64,000 nucleotides of DNA, from NCBI GenBank assembly GCA_002862125.1, contig PHSP01000003.1, forward strand, positions 1,178,001 through 1,242,000. Direction: 5' to 3'. Below the pieces are notes generated by a model. That model was not told where the DNA came from, made no database searches, and saw nothing but the letters and a program-made list of their open reading frames with translations. Below are positions 1-8,082 of this stretch, piece after piece. A program made the translations under genes and the position numbers. The stretch comes from Methylobacter sp. KS41. Lineage in GTDB: Bacteria > Pseudomonadota > Gammaproteobacteria > Methylococcales > Methylomonadaceae. Each line of letters starts with the position of its first letter. The first letter of the stretch is position 1.

Positions 1-303
1 ATCCGTTACCACCACCTGCCGTTTTCCTTCTAACGGTTCAAAAAACATGAACATATTACTCACACCATTACGTTCATACTCCGTATCATACTTTTCGACT
101 GAGCCTGGTTTTGCCGGTATCGGTTGACGTGTTTCCTTAAGGTGTTGCTTGCTGCTTTCGTCCATGCAGATCAATGGATGCGTTTCATCGTACGAGCGTT
201 TATAAACATCCAGAACATCTTCCATAGCACAAACAAATTCTGCATTTTCTTTAGTCGGAATGCACCATTCTTTATTTTGCCAAGGCTTCAATTCATTTTT
301 TTA
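1..303 (-). CDS. IS630-family transposase, DDE domain part (OrfB), incomplete
   Basis: Reading the minus strand in the frame minus-1 to OrfA after the A7 tract gives a continuous protein, NELKPWQNKEWCIPTK and onward. It contains ICMDES, the first catalytic aspartate of the IS630 DDE motif, and an arginine-proline-rich stretch typical of this position. The frame stays open to base 1, so the second D and the E lie outside the window. It has no convincing start codon of its own at the junction, which supports expression as a frameshift fusion with the upstream half. Confidence 0.65.
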
Positions 304-748
304 ACGTTTGCCGGATAGTTTCGTGTGATACGCTTTCCACATGCCCCAATTCAACCATGTGCTGCCCAAGCAATCTCAGTGTCCAGCGACTACGCCCTTC
401 AGGGGCATCTCCACAGGCTAACGCTAGCAGATGCGCTTCCTTTTCGCCATCAATGACACGGCTTTTAACTCGGATCGGTTTGGCCAGGTTTAAGGCGGAC
501 TCTATACCTTCTTGAACTAAGCGTTCCCGCACTCGTTCAACGGTGCGCGTTGAAATGCCAAAGGCTTCACTGATTTGGTTATCCAACCATTTTGCGCCCA
601 ATTCACTAATATCGGCCTTGAGCAATATTTCAGCATGAAGCCTTTTATGCGCGGCCACTTTTCCTTTATAAATCAAACTTTCCAGATAAAGGCGCTCATC
701 TTTCGCTAGTTGTACAATATATTTCTTTGCCAATTGTGTCAGTGCCAT
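293..748 (-). CDS. IS630-family transposase, N-terminal helix-turn-helix part (OrfA)
   Basis: A 151-residue protein with a homeodomain-like DNA-binding region: the segment ISEAFGISTRTVERVRERL (about residues 59-77) is a typical recognition helix of IS630/Tc1-type transposases. It ends at a TGA just after an A7 tract, and the minus-1 frame continues directly into a DDE catalytic domain. This indicates that the full transposase is made by ribosomal frameshifting, as is common in this family. The role would be binding the element ends for cut-and-paste transposition at TA dinucleotides. No clear ribosome-binding site precedes the ATG. It could also be a genuine broken gene, since only part of the second frame is visible. 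Confidence 0.75.
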   Translation of the reverse strand: MALTQLAKKYIVQLAKDERLYLESLIYKGKVAAHKRLHAEILLKADISELGAKWLDNQISEAFGISTRTVERVRERLVQEGIESALNLAKPIRVKSRVIDGEKEAHLLALACGDAPEGRSRWTLRLLGQHMVELGHVESVSHETIRQTLKK

Positions 749-972
749 TAATGAATAAACTCTTTATATGGGGGACTGTGATCCGACATAACAATGCTGA
801 CAGAGTACTAGGGCACCGTCAAACGAAAGGGACGGAAACAGACAAGCCAAACCTAATGCTACCGCGCCACATCTCGACTCTACCTAAATTTGCCTTTTGC
901 AATCCACCTTCCCTAGTTTCAGCTAAATGATTGTAAGCAAACGGTCAAATTTCCCGATTTCTTGGAAACCCA

Positions 973-1005
973 CAAAAAATGCCCCGCTAGTTTCCTAACA
1001 GGGCA
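973..1005 (-). terminator. Rho-independent terminator of rne
   Basis: On the minus strand a 10-bp stem (bases 1004-995 pairing with 990-981, two G-U pairs) closes a GAAA tetraloop and is followed by ATTTTTTG. It lies about 80 bases past the rne stop codon and points in the right direction. Confidence 0.85.
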
Positions 1006-1085
1006 ATTTTAGCTTCAAAACAGTCTCAATAAATCAACACAATTTCAGAGGGTCATGCAGTCTTTGTAGCATTTTTCCTTAAAAC

Positions 1086-3449
1086 CTATCCTTGAACCTC
1101 TTTTTCTTTTATTTCTTCAAGCGCTTTGAGTGCGGATTCGGTGACAGATTTTTGCGGTTCAGGGGTAGTTGAAATCGTGGCATGAGCTTCTGATTGCACG
1201 GTTCTATTCACGCTTTCAGCAAAATTGCTATCATAAGACCGGGATTGTAACGGTCGGGCTTCTCCTTGTGTTACTGTTACTGTTTCGCCGCTATCACCGC
1301 CGTTTGAGTCACTCTCACCCTCAATTTTTTTATAGTTGGGATTACGCGGTCTTCTCCGGTTTGGACCTCTTCTGCTGGTATTTTTTCGAGCTGTTTGCAC
1401 TGCTTGCTCTTCAGTTGGTGCAGAAATATCAGGTCTGGCTGATGTCGCTTCTTTTATTAGTGTATTATCTGCAGCTGTCGTTTCGCTTTTTGCAAATTCA
1501 ATAGCCTCATCATCAACAGCATTATTGACTGGCGCAAGATTAGCTCTTACGTTTCGCCCCGGTCCCCTTATATTACGATTAGGCCGGGGTTCCTTGTCTC
1601 GTTCCGGCTTAGCGTCCTGCTCTTGTGGGACGCGACTAGGACGCGGTTCCTGGTTTTTTTGACCTTGATTTCTACCGCCTCTTCTTCGACTTCTACCCGG
1701 CTGGCTTTCGTCAGCTGGTTTCGCTTTTTCAACAACGCGCGCCGGGGCTGCTTTTACTTCAGGTTCAGCACTTGGACCTATAAGCTTATTCCAGAAGCGT
1801 TTAATCAAGCTGGCTGCTTCATTTTTGGTCTGCACGGGCGCGGGCGAATCGTGCATGAATTCCTTGATCGCTGCTCTTTCAACTTTCGGTTTTATTTGTT
1901 GCGCAAACTCTGGAATGGTAATGTCTTCCGGTTTTATTTGTAAGTAACTGGGCTTTTCTTCGGTTATCTCTTTTTCCTTGATGCGTTCAATGTCATAAGC
2001 CGGAGTTTCGAGATGCTTACTAGGCAAAATGATAATGCCTACCTTCAGTCTGGTTTCGATTTGTTCAATCGCATGGCGCTTTTCATTCAACAAAAATGTT
2101 GCACACTCGATAGGCAAATGGGCAATAACTTTTTCCGTGCCTTTCTTCATGGCGTCTTCTTCAAGAATTCTCAAAACCGAAAGCGCGACCGATTCAACAT
2201 TACGAATAGTTCCTTGTCCCTTACAGCGTGGACAGGGCAGTTGCGTAGAATCGCCAAGAGACGGGCGCATTCTTTGTCTTGACATTTCCAGCAGGCCGAA
2301 ACGTGAGATACGGCTGGTTTGGATACGGGCTCTATCAATTTTAAGCGCATCACGCAGATGGTTTTCAACCGTACGTTGATTTTTATTGGACAGCATATCG
2401 ATAAAGTCGATAACAAACAAACCGCCCAAATCCCGTAACCTTAGTTGGCGGGCAATTTCATCGGCCGCTTCCAGGTTAGTATTCAGCGCGGTTTCTTCAA
2501 TGTCACTGCCTTTTGTGGCGCGCGCGGAGTTGATATCTATTGAAGTCAATGCTTCGGTATGATCTATAACCAGTGAACCGCCGGAAGGCAGTGAAACTTC
2601 ACGGCAGTAAGCGACCTCTATTTGAGATTCAATCTGATAACGGCTGAACAAAGGGACCGCGTCCCGGTACAGTTTCGCTTTAGGTAAAAAATGCGGCATT
2701 ACCTGCTTGAGAAAGTCCTGAACGAGTTTAAATGAGTCCTCATTATCGATCAATATCTCATCAATATTGCCGCGCAAATGGTCACGCAGGGCTCTGATAA
2801 TAACATTGCTTTCCTGAAACACCAGGAAGGGCGCTTTCTGCTCATTAGACGAGCGCTCGATGGCTTCCCATAGTTGCAGAAGATAATTTAAATCCCATTG
2901 CAATTCTTCAGCGTTTTTTCCGCAGCCCGCCGTTCTGACGATTAAGCCCATGCTTTCAGGAATTTCCAGCGAAGCCATAACCTCGCGCAAATCGCTGCGG
3001 GTTTCTCCTTCTATGCGCCGTGATATGCCGCCGGCCTTGGGATTATTGGGCATTAATACCAGATAAGTCCCTGCCAGGCTGATGTAGGTAGTTAGGGCGG
3101 CGCCTTTATTACCGCGTTCTTCTTTCTCAATCTGAACCAGGATTTCCTGGCCTTCTTTAATCAGGTCTTTTACAGATGGACGACGGCCTTCTTCCGCGCC
3201 TTCGTGGGGAGTTTGCCGGTAGAGCGGTGAAATTTCTTTAAAAGGCAAAAAGCCGTGTTTGTCAGCGCCATAATTTATAAAGGCAGCTTCCAGGCTCGGC
3301 TCTACGCGGGTAATAATACCTTTGTATATATTTGATTTTTTTTGTTCTTTTGAAGGAACTTCTATGTCAAAATCATAAAGTTTTTGACCGTCTACCAAAG
3401 CGACTCGCAGTTCTTCAGCCTGCGTAGCGTTGATAAGCATTCTTTTCAT
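1086..3449 (-). CDS. rne: Ribonuclease E
   Basis: Endoribonuclease that cuts single-stranded A/U-rich RNA and organises the degradosome. It acts in mRNA decay, rRNA and tRNA maturation, usually at the inner membrane. The N-terminus MKRMLINATQ is characteristic; an S1 RNA-binding domain follows (about residues 36-125), then the RNase H-like and DNase I-like catalytic segments, and the zinc-link CPRCKGQG near residue 400 that joins dimers. The C-terminal third is low-complexity with arginine-rich patches (SRRRGGRNQ, SRRGPNRRRP), as expected for the RNA-binding scaffold. At 787 residues it is shorter than the 1061 of E. coli, so the scaffold arm is reduced. The start is supported by AAGGAT about 8 bases upstream. 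It is divergent from rluC, the same arrangement as in enterobacteria. Confidence 0.96.
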   Translation of the reverse strand: MKRMLINATQAEELRVALVDGQKLYDFDIEVPSKEQKKSNIYKGIITRVEPSLEAAFINYGADKHGFLPFKEISPLYRQTPHEGAEEGRRPSVKDLIKEGQEILVQIEKEERGNKGAALTTYISLAGTYLVLMPNNPKAGGISRRIEGETRSDLREVMASLEIPESMGLIVRTAGCGKNAEELQWDLNYLLQLWEAIERSSNEQKAPFLVFQESNVIIRALRDHLRGNIDEILIDNEDSFKLVQDFLKQVMPHFLPKAKLYRDAVPLFSRYQIESQIEVAYCREVSLPSGGSLVIDHTEALTSIDINSARATKGSDIEETALNTNLEAADEIARQLRLRDLGGLFVIDFIDMLSNKNQRTVENHLRDALKIDRARIQTSRISRFGLLEMSRQRMRPSLGDSTQLPCPRCKGQGTIRNVESVALSVLRILEEDAMKKGTEKVIAHLPIECATFLLNEKRHAIEQIETRLKVGIIILPSKHLETPAYDIERIKEKEITEEKPSYLQIKPEDITIPEFAQQIKPKVERAAIKEFMHDSPAPVQTKNEAASLIKRFWNKLIGPSAEPEVKAAPARVVEKAKPADESQPGRSRRRGGRNQGQKNQEPRPSRVPQEQDAKPERDKEPRPNRNIRGPGRNVRANLAPVNNAVDDEAIEFAKSETTAADNTLIKEATSARPDISAPTEEQAVQTARKNTSRRGPNRRRPRNPNYKKIEGESDSNGGDSGETVTVTQGEARPLQSRSYDSNFAESVNRTVQSEAHATISTTPEPQKSVTESALKALEEIKEKEVQG

Positions 3450-3964
3450 TCAATTATCCTTGTAGTTTCCTGCTCCATTGTCAGAGTTTACTGAATGTAG
3501 ACTGGTTTTGGTCGTCGCATCAAACACTATGTCAATGCAAACACGAAGCGGCATGTCCAAGCAAAAACACAATCAGTTGGGTTTTTACGGTCTTATGTTC
3601 CGTCATCTACGTATTTTTGTCGTCAATTTAAACATCAACAGTGAAGTCGCTTAAAGTAAGCACAGACAGTGCTAAGTTAATATTTATTTCAGTCTTTCAG
3701 TGGTAAATTCTGTTTAAAACAGGTGTTAAAAATCGTGCATCTAGGGTCGAACGATGAACCCGAAAATCTTATAATATGAAGTATTAATTACGTGATAGTT
3801 GCTGTTTTAATCTTCATTTAAGTCGCTCAAATCCGGTTTCTTTGTTGAAACCTGCAGAGCGTTTACGTTATGTTTTTTTAAAAACTCGCCTAATATAACA
3901 ACCTTATCGTCCCACATCAATTTTAAAGAATCAATTAACGCCGGATACTGGTATTATTCGCACA
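3450..3964. other. rne-rluC divergent intergenic region
   Basis: About 515 bases without a supported gene separate the divergent rne and rluC starts. In enterobacteria the rne leader is several hundred bases long and folds into hairpins through which RNase E controls its own mRNA; the length here would allow a similar leader. I cannot assign specific promoters or the autoregulatory hairpin by eye. Confidence 0.5.
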
Positions 3965-4921
3965 ATGAATATAGATGAAAACACGTTACCACACGTTATA
4001 TATGTGGAAATTACTGAAAACAATAGCGACCAGCGATTGGACAATTTTTTAATCACCCATTTAAAAGGAGTGCCAAAAAGCCATATTTACCGGATTGTGA
4101 GAAAAGGCGAGGTAAGAGTTAATAAAGGGCGCATAGACATCAAATACCGCTTGGTTGCAGGTGATATAGTCAGAATTCCTCCGGTCAGAGTGGCAGAAAG
4201 AACAGAAGAGTCGTTTGTTACTCAAAGTTTGAAAGACGCTCTGTTACAAGCAATTTTATTTGAAGATGACGCTTTTTTAATTCTGAATAAACCCGCTGGT
4301 TTCCCTGTGCACGGCGGCAGCGGCGTAACTTCCGGCATTATCGAAGGGTTGCGTGTAATAAGGCCCGAAGCGCATTTTTTAGAGTTAGTGCATCGTCTTG
4401 ACCGGGATACCTCCGGGTGCCTGATAATAGCTAAAAAACGCAGCGCCCTGCGTAAATTACACGAACTGTTCCGGGATGATCTGGTTCAAAAAACTTATCA
4501 AGCCTTGTTATCAGGACAATGGGCCAGAAAAAAACAGCTGGTAACCGCGCCCTTGTTAAAAAATATCAGTAAAGGCGGCGAGCGCATGGTAGTAATCAGT
4601 CAGTCCGGCAAGGCCGCTGAAACACACTTCAGACGCTTGAAGTTATTCCGTAACGCGACTCTGGTTGAGGCCTCTCCAAAAACCGGACGCACGCATCAGA
4701 TACGCGTGCATGCGGCAAGTCTAGGTCATCCAATCGTCGGCGATGAACGTTATGGGCTGGATGAGGTCAATAAAGTTTTTAAAAACAAAGGTTACAAACG
4801 TATGTTTCTCCACGCGGAAACATTAAAATTTCAGCACCCTGTCACCGGTGTCCAAATGAGCATTTCAGCCCCGTTACCTCCACATCTGGAAAATTTGTTA
4901 AAACATGAAGAACAGGTTTGA
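3965..4921 (+). CDS. rluC: 23S rRNA pseudouridine(955/2504/2580) synthase RluC
   Basis: Converts uridines 955, 2504 and 2580 of 23S rRNA to pseudouridine. An S4 RNA-binding domain (about residues 18-75, containing RIVRKGEVRVNKGRI) precedes the RluA-type catalytic domain with the active-site motif HRLDRDTSG, where the second D is the nucleophile, and the later conserved GRTHQIRVH. Length (318) matches E. coli RluC closely and the alignment by eye is collinear end to end. It is the first gene of a rightward group with a HAD phosphatase (overlapping by 17 bases) and sppA, a common gammaproteobacterial order opposite rne. Confidence 0.95.
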   Translation: MNIDENTLPHVIYVEITENNSDQRLDNFLITHLKGVPKSHIYRIVRKGEVRVNKGRIDIKYRLVAGDIVRIPPVRVAERTEESFVTQSLKDALLQAILFEDDAFLILNKPAGFPVHGGSGVTSGIIEGLRVIRPEAHFLELVHRLDRDTSGCLIIAKKRSALRKLHELFRDDLVQKTYQALLSGQWARKKQLVTAPLLKNISKGGERMVVISQSGKAAETHFRRLKLFRNATLVEASPKTGRTHQIRVHAASLGHPIVGDERYGLDEVNKVFKNKGYKRMFLHAETLKFQHPVTGVQMSISAPLPPHLENLLKHEEQV

Positions 4922-5552
4922 TTTGATTATCTTTGATTGGGACGGCACCCTGATCAATTCGATAGACTGGATTACCAGTTGCCTGCAACATGCAGCGGTA
5001 CAGTATGATTGTCCCATTCCTGAGCCGCAGGCGGCAAAGGATGTTATTGGTTTAAGCATTATCAAGGCTATGCAAACGTTATTTCCTGAAGCGGACAAAC
5101 AAATGCAGGAACAATTGGTTAGCAGTTACAGCCGGAAATATTTTTCGAAACAAATCAGCCAGGATGATTTGTTTCCGGGCGTTTACGGGATGTTGGTGCA
5201 ATTGAATGAAGCAGGCTACCGGCTTGCTGTCGCTACCGGAAAAACCAGAACCGGACTACAAGAAGCATTGCAGGCGACAGGAACTGAAGAGCTGTTTTGT
5301 ATTACCCGGTGTGCTGACGAAACTGCATCCAAGCCTGATCCTAGAATGATAAACGAGATTATTCAACATACCAGTACGGCAAAAGAACGCTCATTAATGG
5401 TCGGTGATTCCATACATGACTTGCAAATGGCCCGCAATGCCCATATTTCAGCCATGGCTGTTTCATGCGGCGCGCACTCGGCAGAGTATCTGCAACAATA
5501 CAATCCGCTGCTGTGTTTGCAACAGCCTACGGAATTACTGAATATTATTTAA
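4905..5552 (+). CDS. HAD-superfamily phosphatase (phosphoglycolate phosphatase-like)
   Basis: A 215-residue HAD-IA hydrolase. Motif I is FDWDGTL at residues 9-15 (first D nucleophile), motif II is the threonine of VATGKT, motif III the lysine of ASKPDP, and motif IV GDSIHDLQMA. A helical cap lies between motifs I and II (subclass IA). It probably dephosphorylates a small metabolite, by similarity to Gph/YjjG-type enzymes; the substrate cannot be read from the sequence. The start codon lies inside the end of rluC (17-base overlap), implying translational coupling, and sppA follows 12 bases later. Confidence 0.88.
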   Translation: MKNRFDLIIFDWDGTLINSIDWITSCLQHAAVQYDCPIPEPQAAKDVIGLSIIKAMQTLFPEADKQMQEQLVSSYSRKYFSKQISQDDLFPGVYGMLVQLNEAGYRLAVATGKTRTGLQEALQATGTEELFCITRCADETASKPDPRMINEIIQHTSTAKERSLMVGDSIHDLQMARNAHISAMAVSCGAHSAEYLQQYNPLLCLQQPTELLNII

Positions 5553-5564
5553 GGTTAAGAACTC

Positions 5565-6542
5565 ATGGAAAATCAACAAGACCACCTGGTTAAATCAGAC
5601 GTTGCCAGGGAACCCGGTTGGGAGCGCGAAGTCATTGAAAAACTGGCTTTAGCAGCTGTAACAGAACAAACAAGAGCGAGACGCTGGGGTATTTTCTTCA
5701 AGTCATTGATATTTGTTTACTTATTCGCTCTGTTCGGGATAGCGGTTTATCCAAAAATTAAGCAGGATATTGGCGTTGATAGTAAATATCATACTGCTGT
5801 CATAGACGTGGTAGGGGTTATTGCTGAAGATAAAGATGCAAATGCCGTCAACATTATTGAAAGCTTGAGGGATGCGGTAAAAGACAAACAAACCAAAGGT
5901 ATAATTCTGCATTCAAATTCGCCCGGCGGCAGTCCTGTCCAATCGGCTTATGTTTATGAAGAAATTCGAAAGATAAAAAAAGAACATCCGGATTTGCCGG
6001 TTTATGCCGTGGTTAGCGATATTTGCGCATCGGGTTGTTATTATATTGCCTCGGCCAGCGACAAGATTTTTGTCAATCAAGCCAGCCTTATTGGTTCAAT
6101 AGGCGTACTAATGGATGGCTTCGGTTTTGTTGATATCATGCAAAAAATGGGGGTAGAGCGTCGGCTGTTAACCGCAGGCGCGCATAAGGCCATGCTTGAT
6201 CCTTTTTCGCCGCCTAAAGCAGATGAAACCGAATATATGCAGGGCTTATTGGATCAGGTGCATCAGCAATTTATAAACGCGGTCAAAGCGGGGCGGGGTG
6301 ATAGGCTGAAAGACGCGCCCGAGATGTTTTCGGGCCTGGTTTGGACGGGAGAAGCGGGCGTGAAGCTGGGTATTGCTGATAGCTTTGGCAGTGATGATTA
6401 CGTCGCCAAGGACATTATCGGCGCAGAGAAGATAGTTGACTTTACCCAGCAAGGCCGTTTGATTGATAGATTAGTCGGCAAACTGGGCGCCTCTTTTGGG
6501 CAAGCCATCGGCAGTTTAATTCAGGCCCCGGCATTACGTTAA
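5565..6542 (+). CDS. sppA: Signal peptide peptidase SppA, short 36-kDa type (S49 family)
   Basis: Membrane-anchored serine protease that digests residual signal peptides and other membrane peptides. One membrane span lies at about residues 46-64 after a charged N-terminal tail. The S49 core contains the nucleophile serine in DICASGCYYIA and the general-base lysine in AGAHKAMLDPF, plus the conserved NSPGGS oxyanion region. At 325 residues it is the single-domain form, not the 600-residue double-domain E. coli enzyme. AAGG lies about 12 bases before the ATG. It is the last gene of the rluC group; the 275 bases after it hold no supported gene. Confidence 0.93.
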   Translation: MENQQDHLVKSDVAREPGWEREVIEKLALAAVTEQTRARRWGIFFKSLIFVYLFALFGIAVYPKIKQDIGVDSKYHTAVIDVVGVIAEDKDANAVNIIESLRDAVKDKQTKGIILHSNSPGGSPVQSAYVYEEIRKIKKEHPDLPVYAVVSDICASGCYYIASASDKIFVNQASLIGSIGVLMDGFGFVDIMQKMGVERRLLTAGAHKAMLDPFSPPKADETEYMQGLLDQVHQQFINAVKAGRGDRLKDAPEMFSGLVWTGEAGVKLGIADSFGSDDYVAKDIIGAEKIVDFTQQGRLIDRLVGKLGASFGQAIGSLIQAPALR

Positions 6543-6817
6543 TGAGCTCAGTCAAGATCAGGCATTCCCCGGATGTTGCATGACCCGGGCAATAATTTTA
6601 GACTAACAAGCTCCTGCTTCGCCCAATGAGTTGCGAAATGACTTAAGTATCAACTCCTGCTTCCGTTCTTTCGCGCCTTGTTTTGACTAGAAGCAAGGGC
6701 GGCGCAAGCAAACTGCCTAACTTATTGCCGGGCTATGTTGCAGAAACCCAAGCGCATTGATTTTCTGATGCCTGATTTTACTGGCTCTCTATTGAGCCGG
6801 TAACTTGGTGGCTGTGA

Positions 6818-7180
6818 TTACATCGCCATATTGATCGGCTTATCGTCATTCAATGCATTCCAGCCAAGGACGATTCTATAGACTAGCCAAACGACTGTTA
6901 CAATCAGGGTAAAAAACCCTATCCCCATTTCCAGGGTCAGCCCGGACACTGCAAAGCCAGCCAAAGTTATCCAAACGGTTTTTATTTGCCAGTTGAAATG
7001 GGATTCCAGCCAGGTTCCCTGTACTTCATTCCTCTTGTAGAAATTAATTGCCACACCCAGCAGCAATGGCAATCCAGCCAGCATGAAGGTTAGCGCCTGA
7101 CAAATATATACGGCGGCCGCCAGCTTTTTTAACGTCTGCAATTTTTCAGAATCTTTTTCTTCACCCGTTATATCATTCAT
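6818..7180 (-). CDS. Small multi-span membrane protein (DUF4870-like)
   Basis: A 120-residue protein with a charged 18-residue N-terminus, then three hydrophobic helices. Between the first and second is the segment KRNEVQGTWLESHFNWQIKT, typical of a widespread uncharacterised membrane family (DUF4870-like) found in Neisseria, Xanthomonas and methanotrophs. Function unknown. It stands alone, leftward, 122 bases downstream of the start-side of no other gene in the same frame, with an ATG at 7180 preceded by a purine-rich AAAAGGCAG stretch that may serve as its ribosome-binding site. Confidence 0.8.
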   Translation of the reverse strand: MNDITGEEKDSEKLQTLKKLAAAVYICQALTFMLAGLPLLLGVAINFYKRNEVQGTWLESHFNWQIKTVWITLAGFAVSGLTLEMGIGFFTLIVTVVWLVYRIVLGWNALNDDKPINMAM

Positions 7181-7302
7181 AATAAATCTGCCTTTTGAAT
7201 TTTTCTTATAGTTAAACCGCCAAACACTAACGGTTTCAAGCTATTTTATTTCCGTTAGTTCAGTTAGCAAGCGCATGTTTTTTCCGATATGATTTAAAAC
7301 TA

Positions 7303-7842
7303 TCAATGTACGACCGGCTTATGATAAAGGCTATTTAACAACTTGACCACAACAAATATCATGGCTTGTGTGAACCCAATGGCGGGTACTCGACCGACAT
7401 TGTAAGAAGCAAATTCATCAATGGATTCATTCAGGAATTTTATCAGCCCAATTTGAACCTGGTTCTCGTTATGCTTAACAAAGCGCTCATGCAGTTTTCT
7501 TCTCTTCGTTTCATCAACCGGTTGGCCTTCCAGCAATGACTGGATCTCGGCTTCCGATAGAATGGCCTGCCTTTCCATCCAGGCAGGGTCATCTATAAAT
7601 TTTGGTGTATCGCCAGACGATTTCTGATAGACGCAAACCACATCAAAGCATAAATCCATAAACAGATTTGCCATATCCTGATTTTGTCCGGCGATAATAG
7701 AAGGGAATATGCCAAAAATTGTTCGAAAAAGCAGGGGTTGATCGGCCTCAAATTGAGACAGTATTCTTTTACCATTTTCCTCGTCCATGTTTTTGGCATA
7801 TTCCAGGGCTTGATATAACTCGCGTTCAGTCAGTTCGTGCAT
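7303..7842 (-). CDS. Hypothetical protein, mostly helical
   Basis: A protein of unknown function. The frame is open from 7908, but the ATG at 7842 (protein beginning MHELTERELYQ, 179 residues) is preferred because GGAGC lies six bases before it. The sequence is mostly amphipathic helix, with an acidic N-terminal half and a hydrophobic C-terminal segment (IGFTQAMIFVVVKLLNSLY) that could be a membrane-associated helix. I do not recognise a family. It reads leftward with 122 bases to the membrane-protein gene downstream, so co-transcription is possible. Confidence 0.7.
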   Translation of the reverse strand: MHELTERELYQALEYAKNMDEENGKRILSQFEADQPLLFRTIFGIFPSIIAGQNQDMANLFMDLCFDVVCVYQKSSGDTPKFIDDPAWMERQAILSEAEIQSLLEGQPVDETKRRKLHERFVKHNENQVQIGLIKFLNESIDEFASYNVGRVPAIGFTQAMIFVVVKLLNSLYHKPVVH

Positions 7843-7911
7843 GATGCTCCGGTTTATAGTGCATAAAAGCACACCATGATAATTTAAGTTATTTTTCTGT
7901 GTTTTCAACGA

Positions 7912-8082
7912 TTAGTTATCTTCGAAGGTTCTTCCGCTCTGTTCAACGAAGAGGGCGCTTTTTAACGTGGAAATAACTTCAGGACAAGTATCATAAATGA
8001 CGGAGATATTTTTGAAATAATTAATCGCACCGCCGCTTATGCTTTCGTCCGGCTTGCCGCATGGAAAAGGTCTTGCCAACTG
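7912..8082 (-). pseudogene. 3' fragment of an unidentified gene cut by IS1634-type element
   Basis: On the minus strand a 56-codon open frame (QLARPFPCGKPDESISGG and onward, ending in GRTFEDN and TAA at 7912) begins exactly at the inner edge of the IS1634-type inverted repeat. In the inverted repeat the same frame has a stop codon, so no start exists. The composition looks like real coding sequence, so this is probably the C-terminal end of a gene whose remainder was lost. I see no matching N-terminal part on the other side of the element. Confidence 0.5.

Larger units (their letters stand above)
1..790 (-). mobile_element. IS630-type insertion sequence, truncated by window edge
   Basis: Two consecutive leftward frames encode the helix-turn-helix half and the start of the DDE half of an IS630-family transposase. 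The element continues beyond base 1, so only one end can lie inside the window and its terminal inverted repeat cannot be paired. The right limit near 790 is an estimate from the end of coding sequence and is not demonstrated. Confidence 0.75.

Noticed and set aside
1169-2379. Several plus-strand open frames inside rne
   Set aside because: They are antisense shadows of the rne coding sequence and low-complexity C-terminal region.
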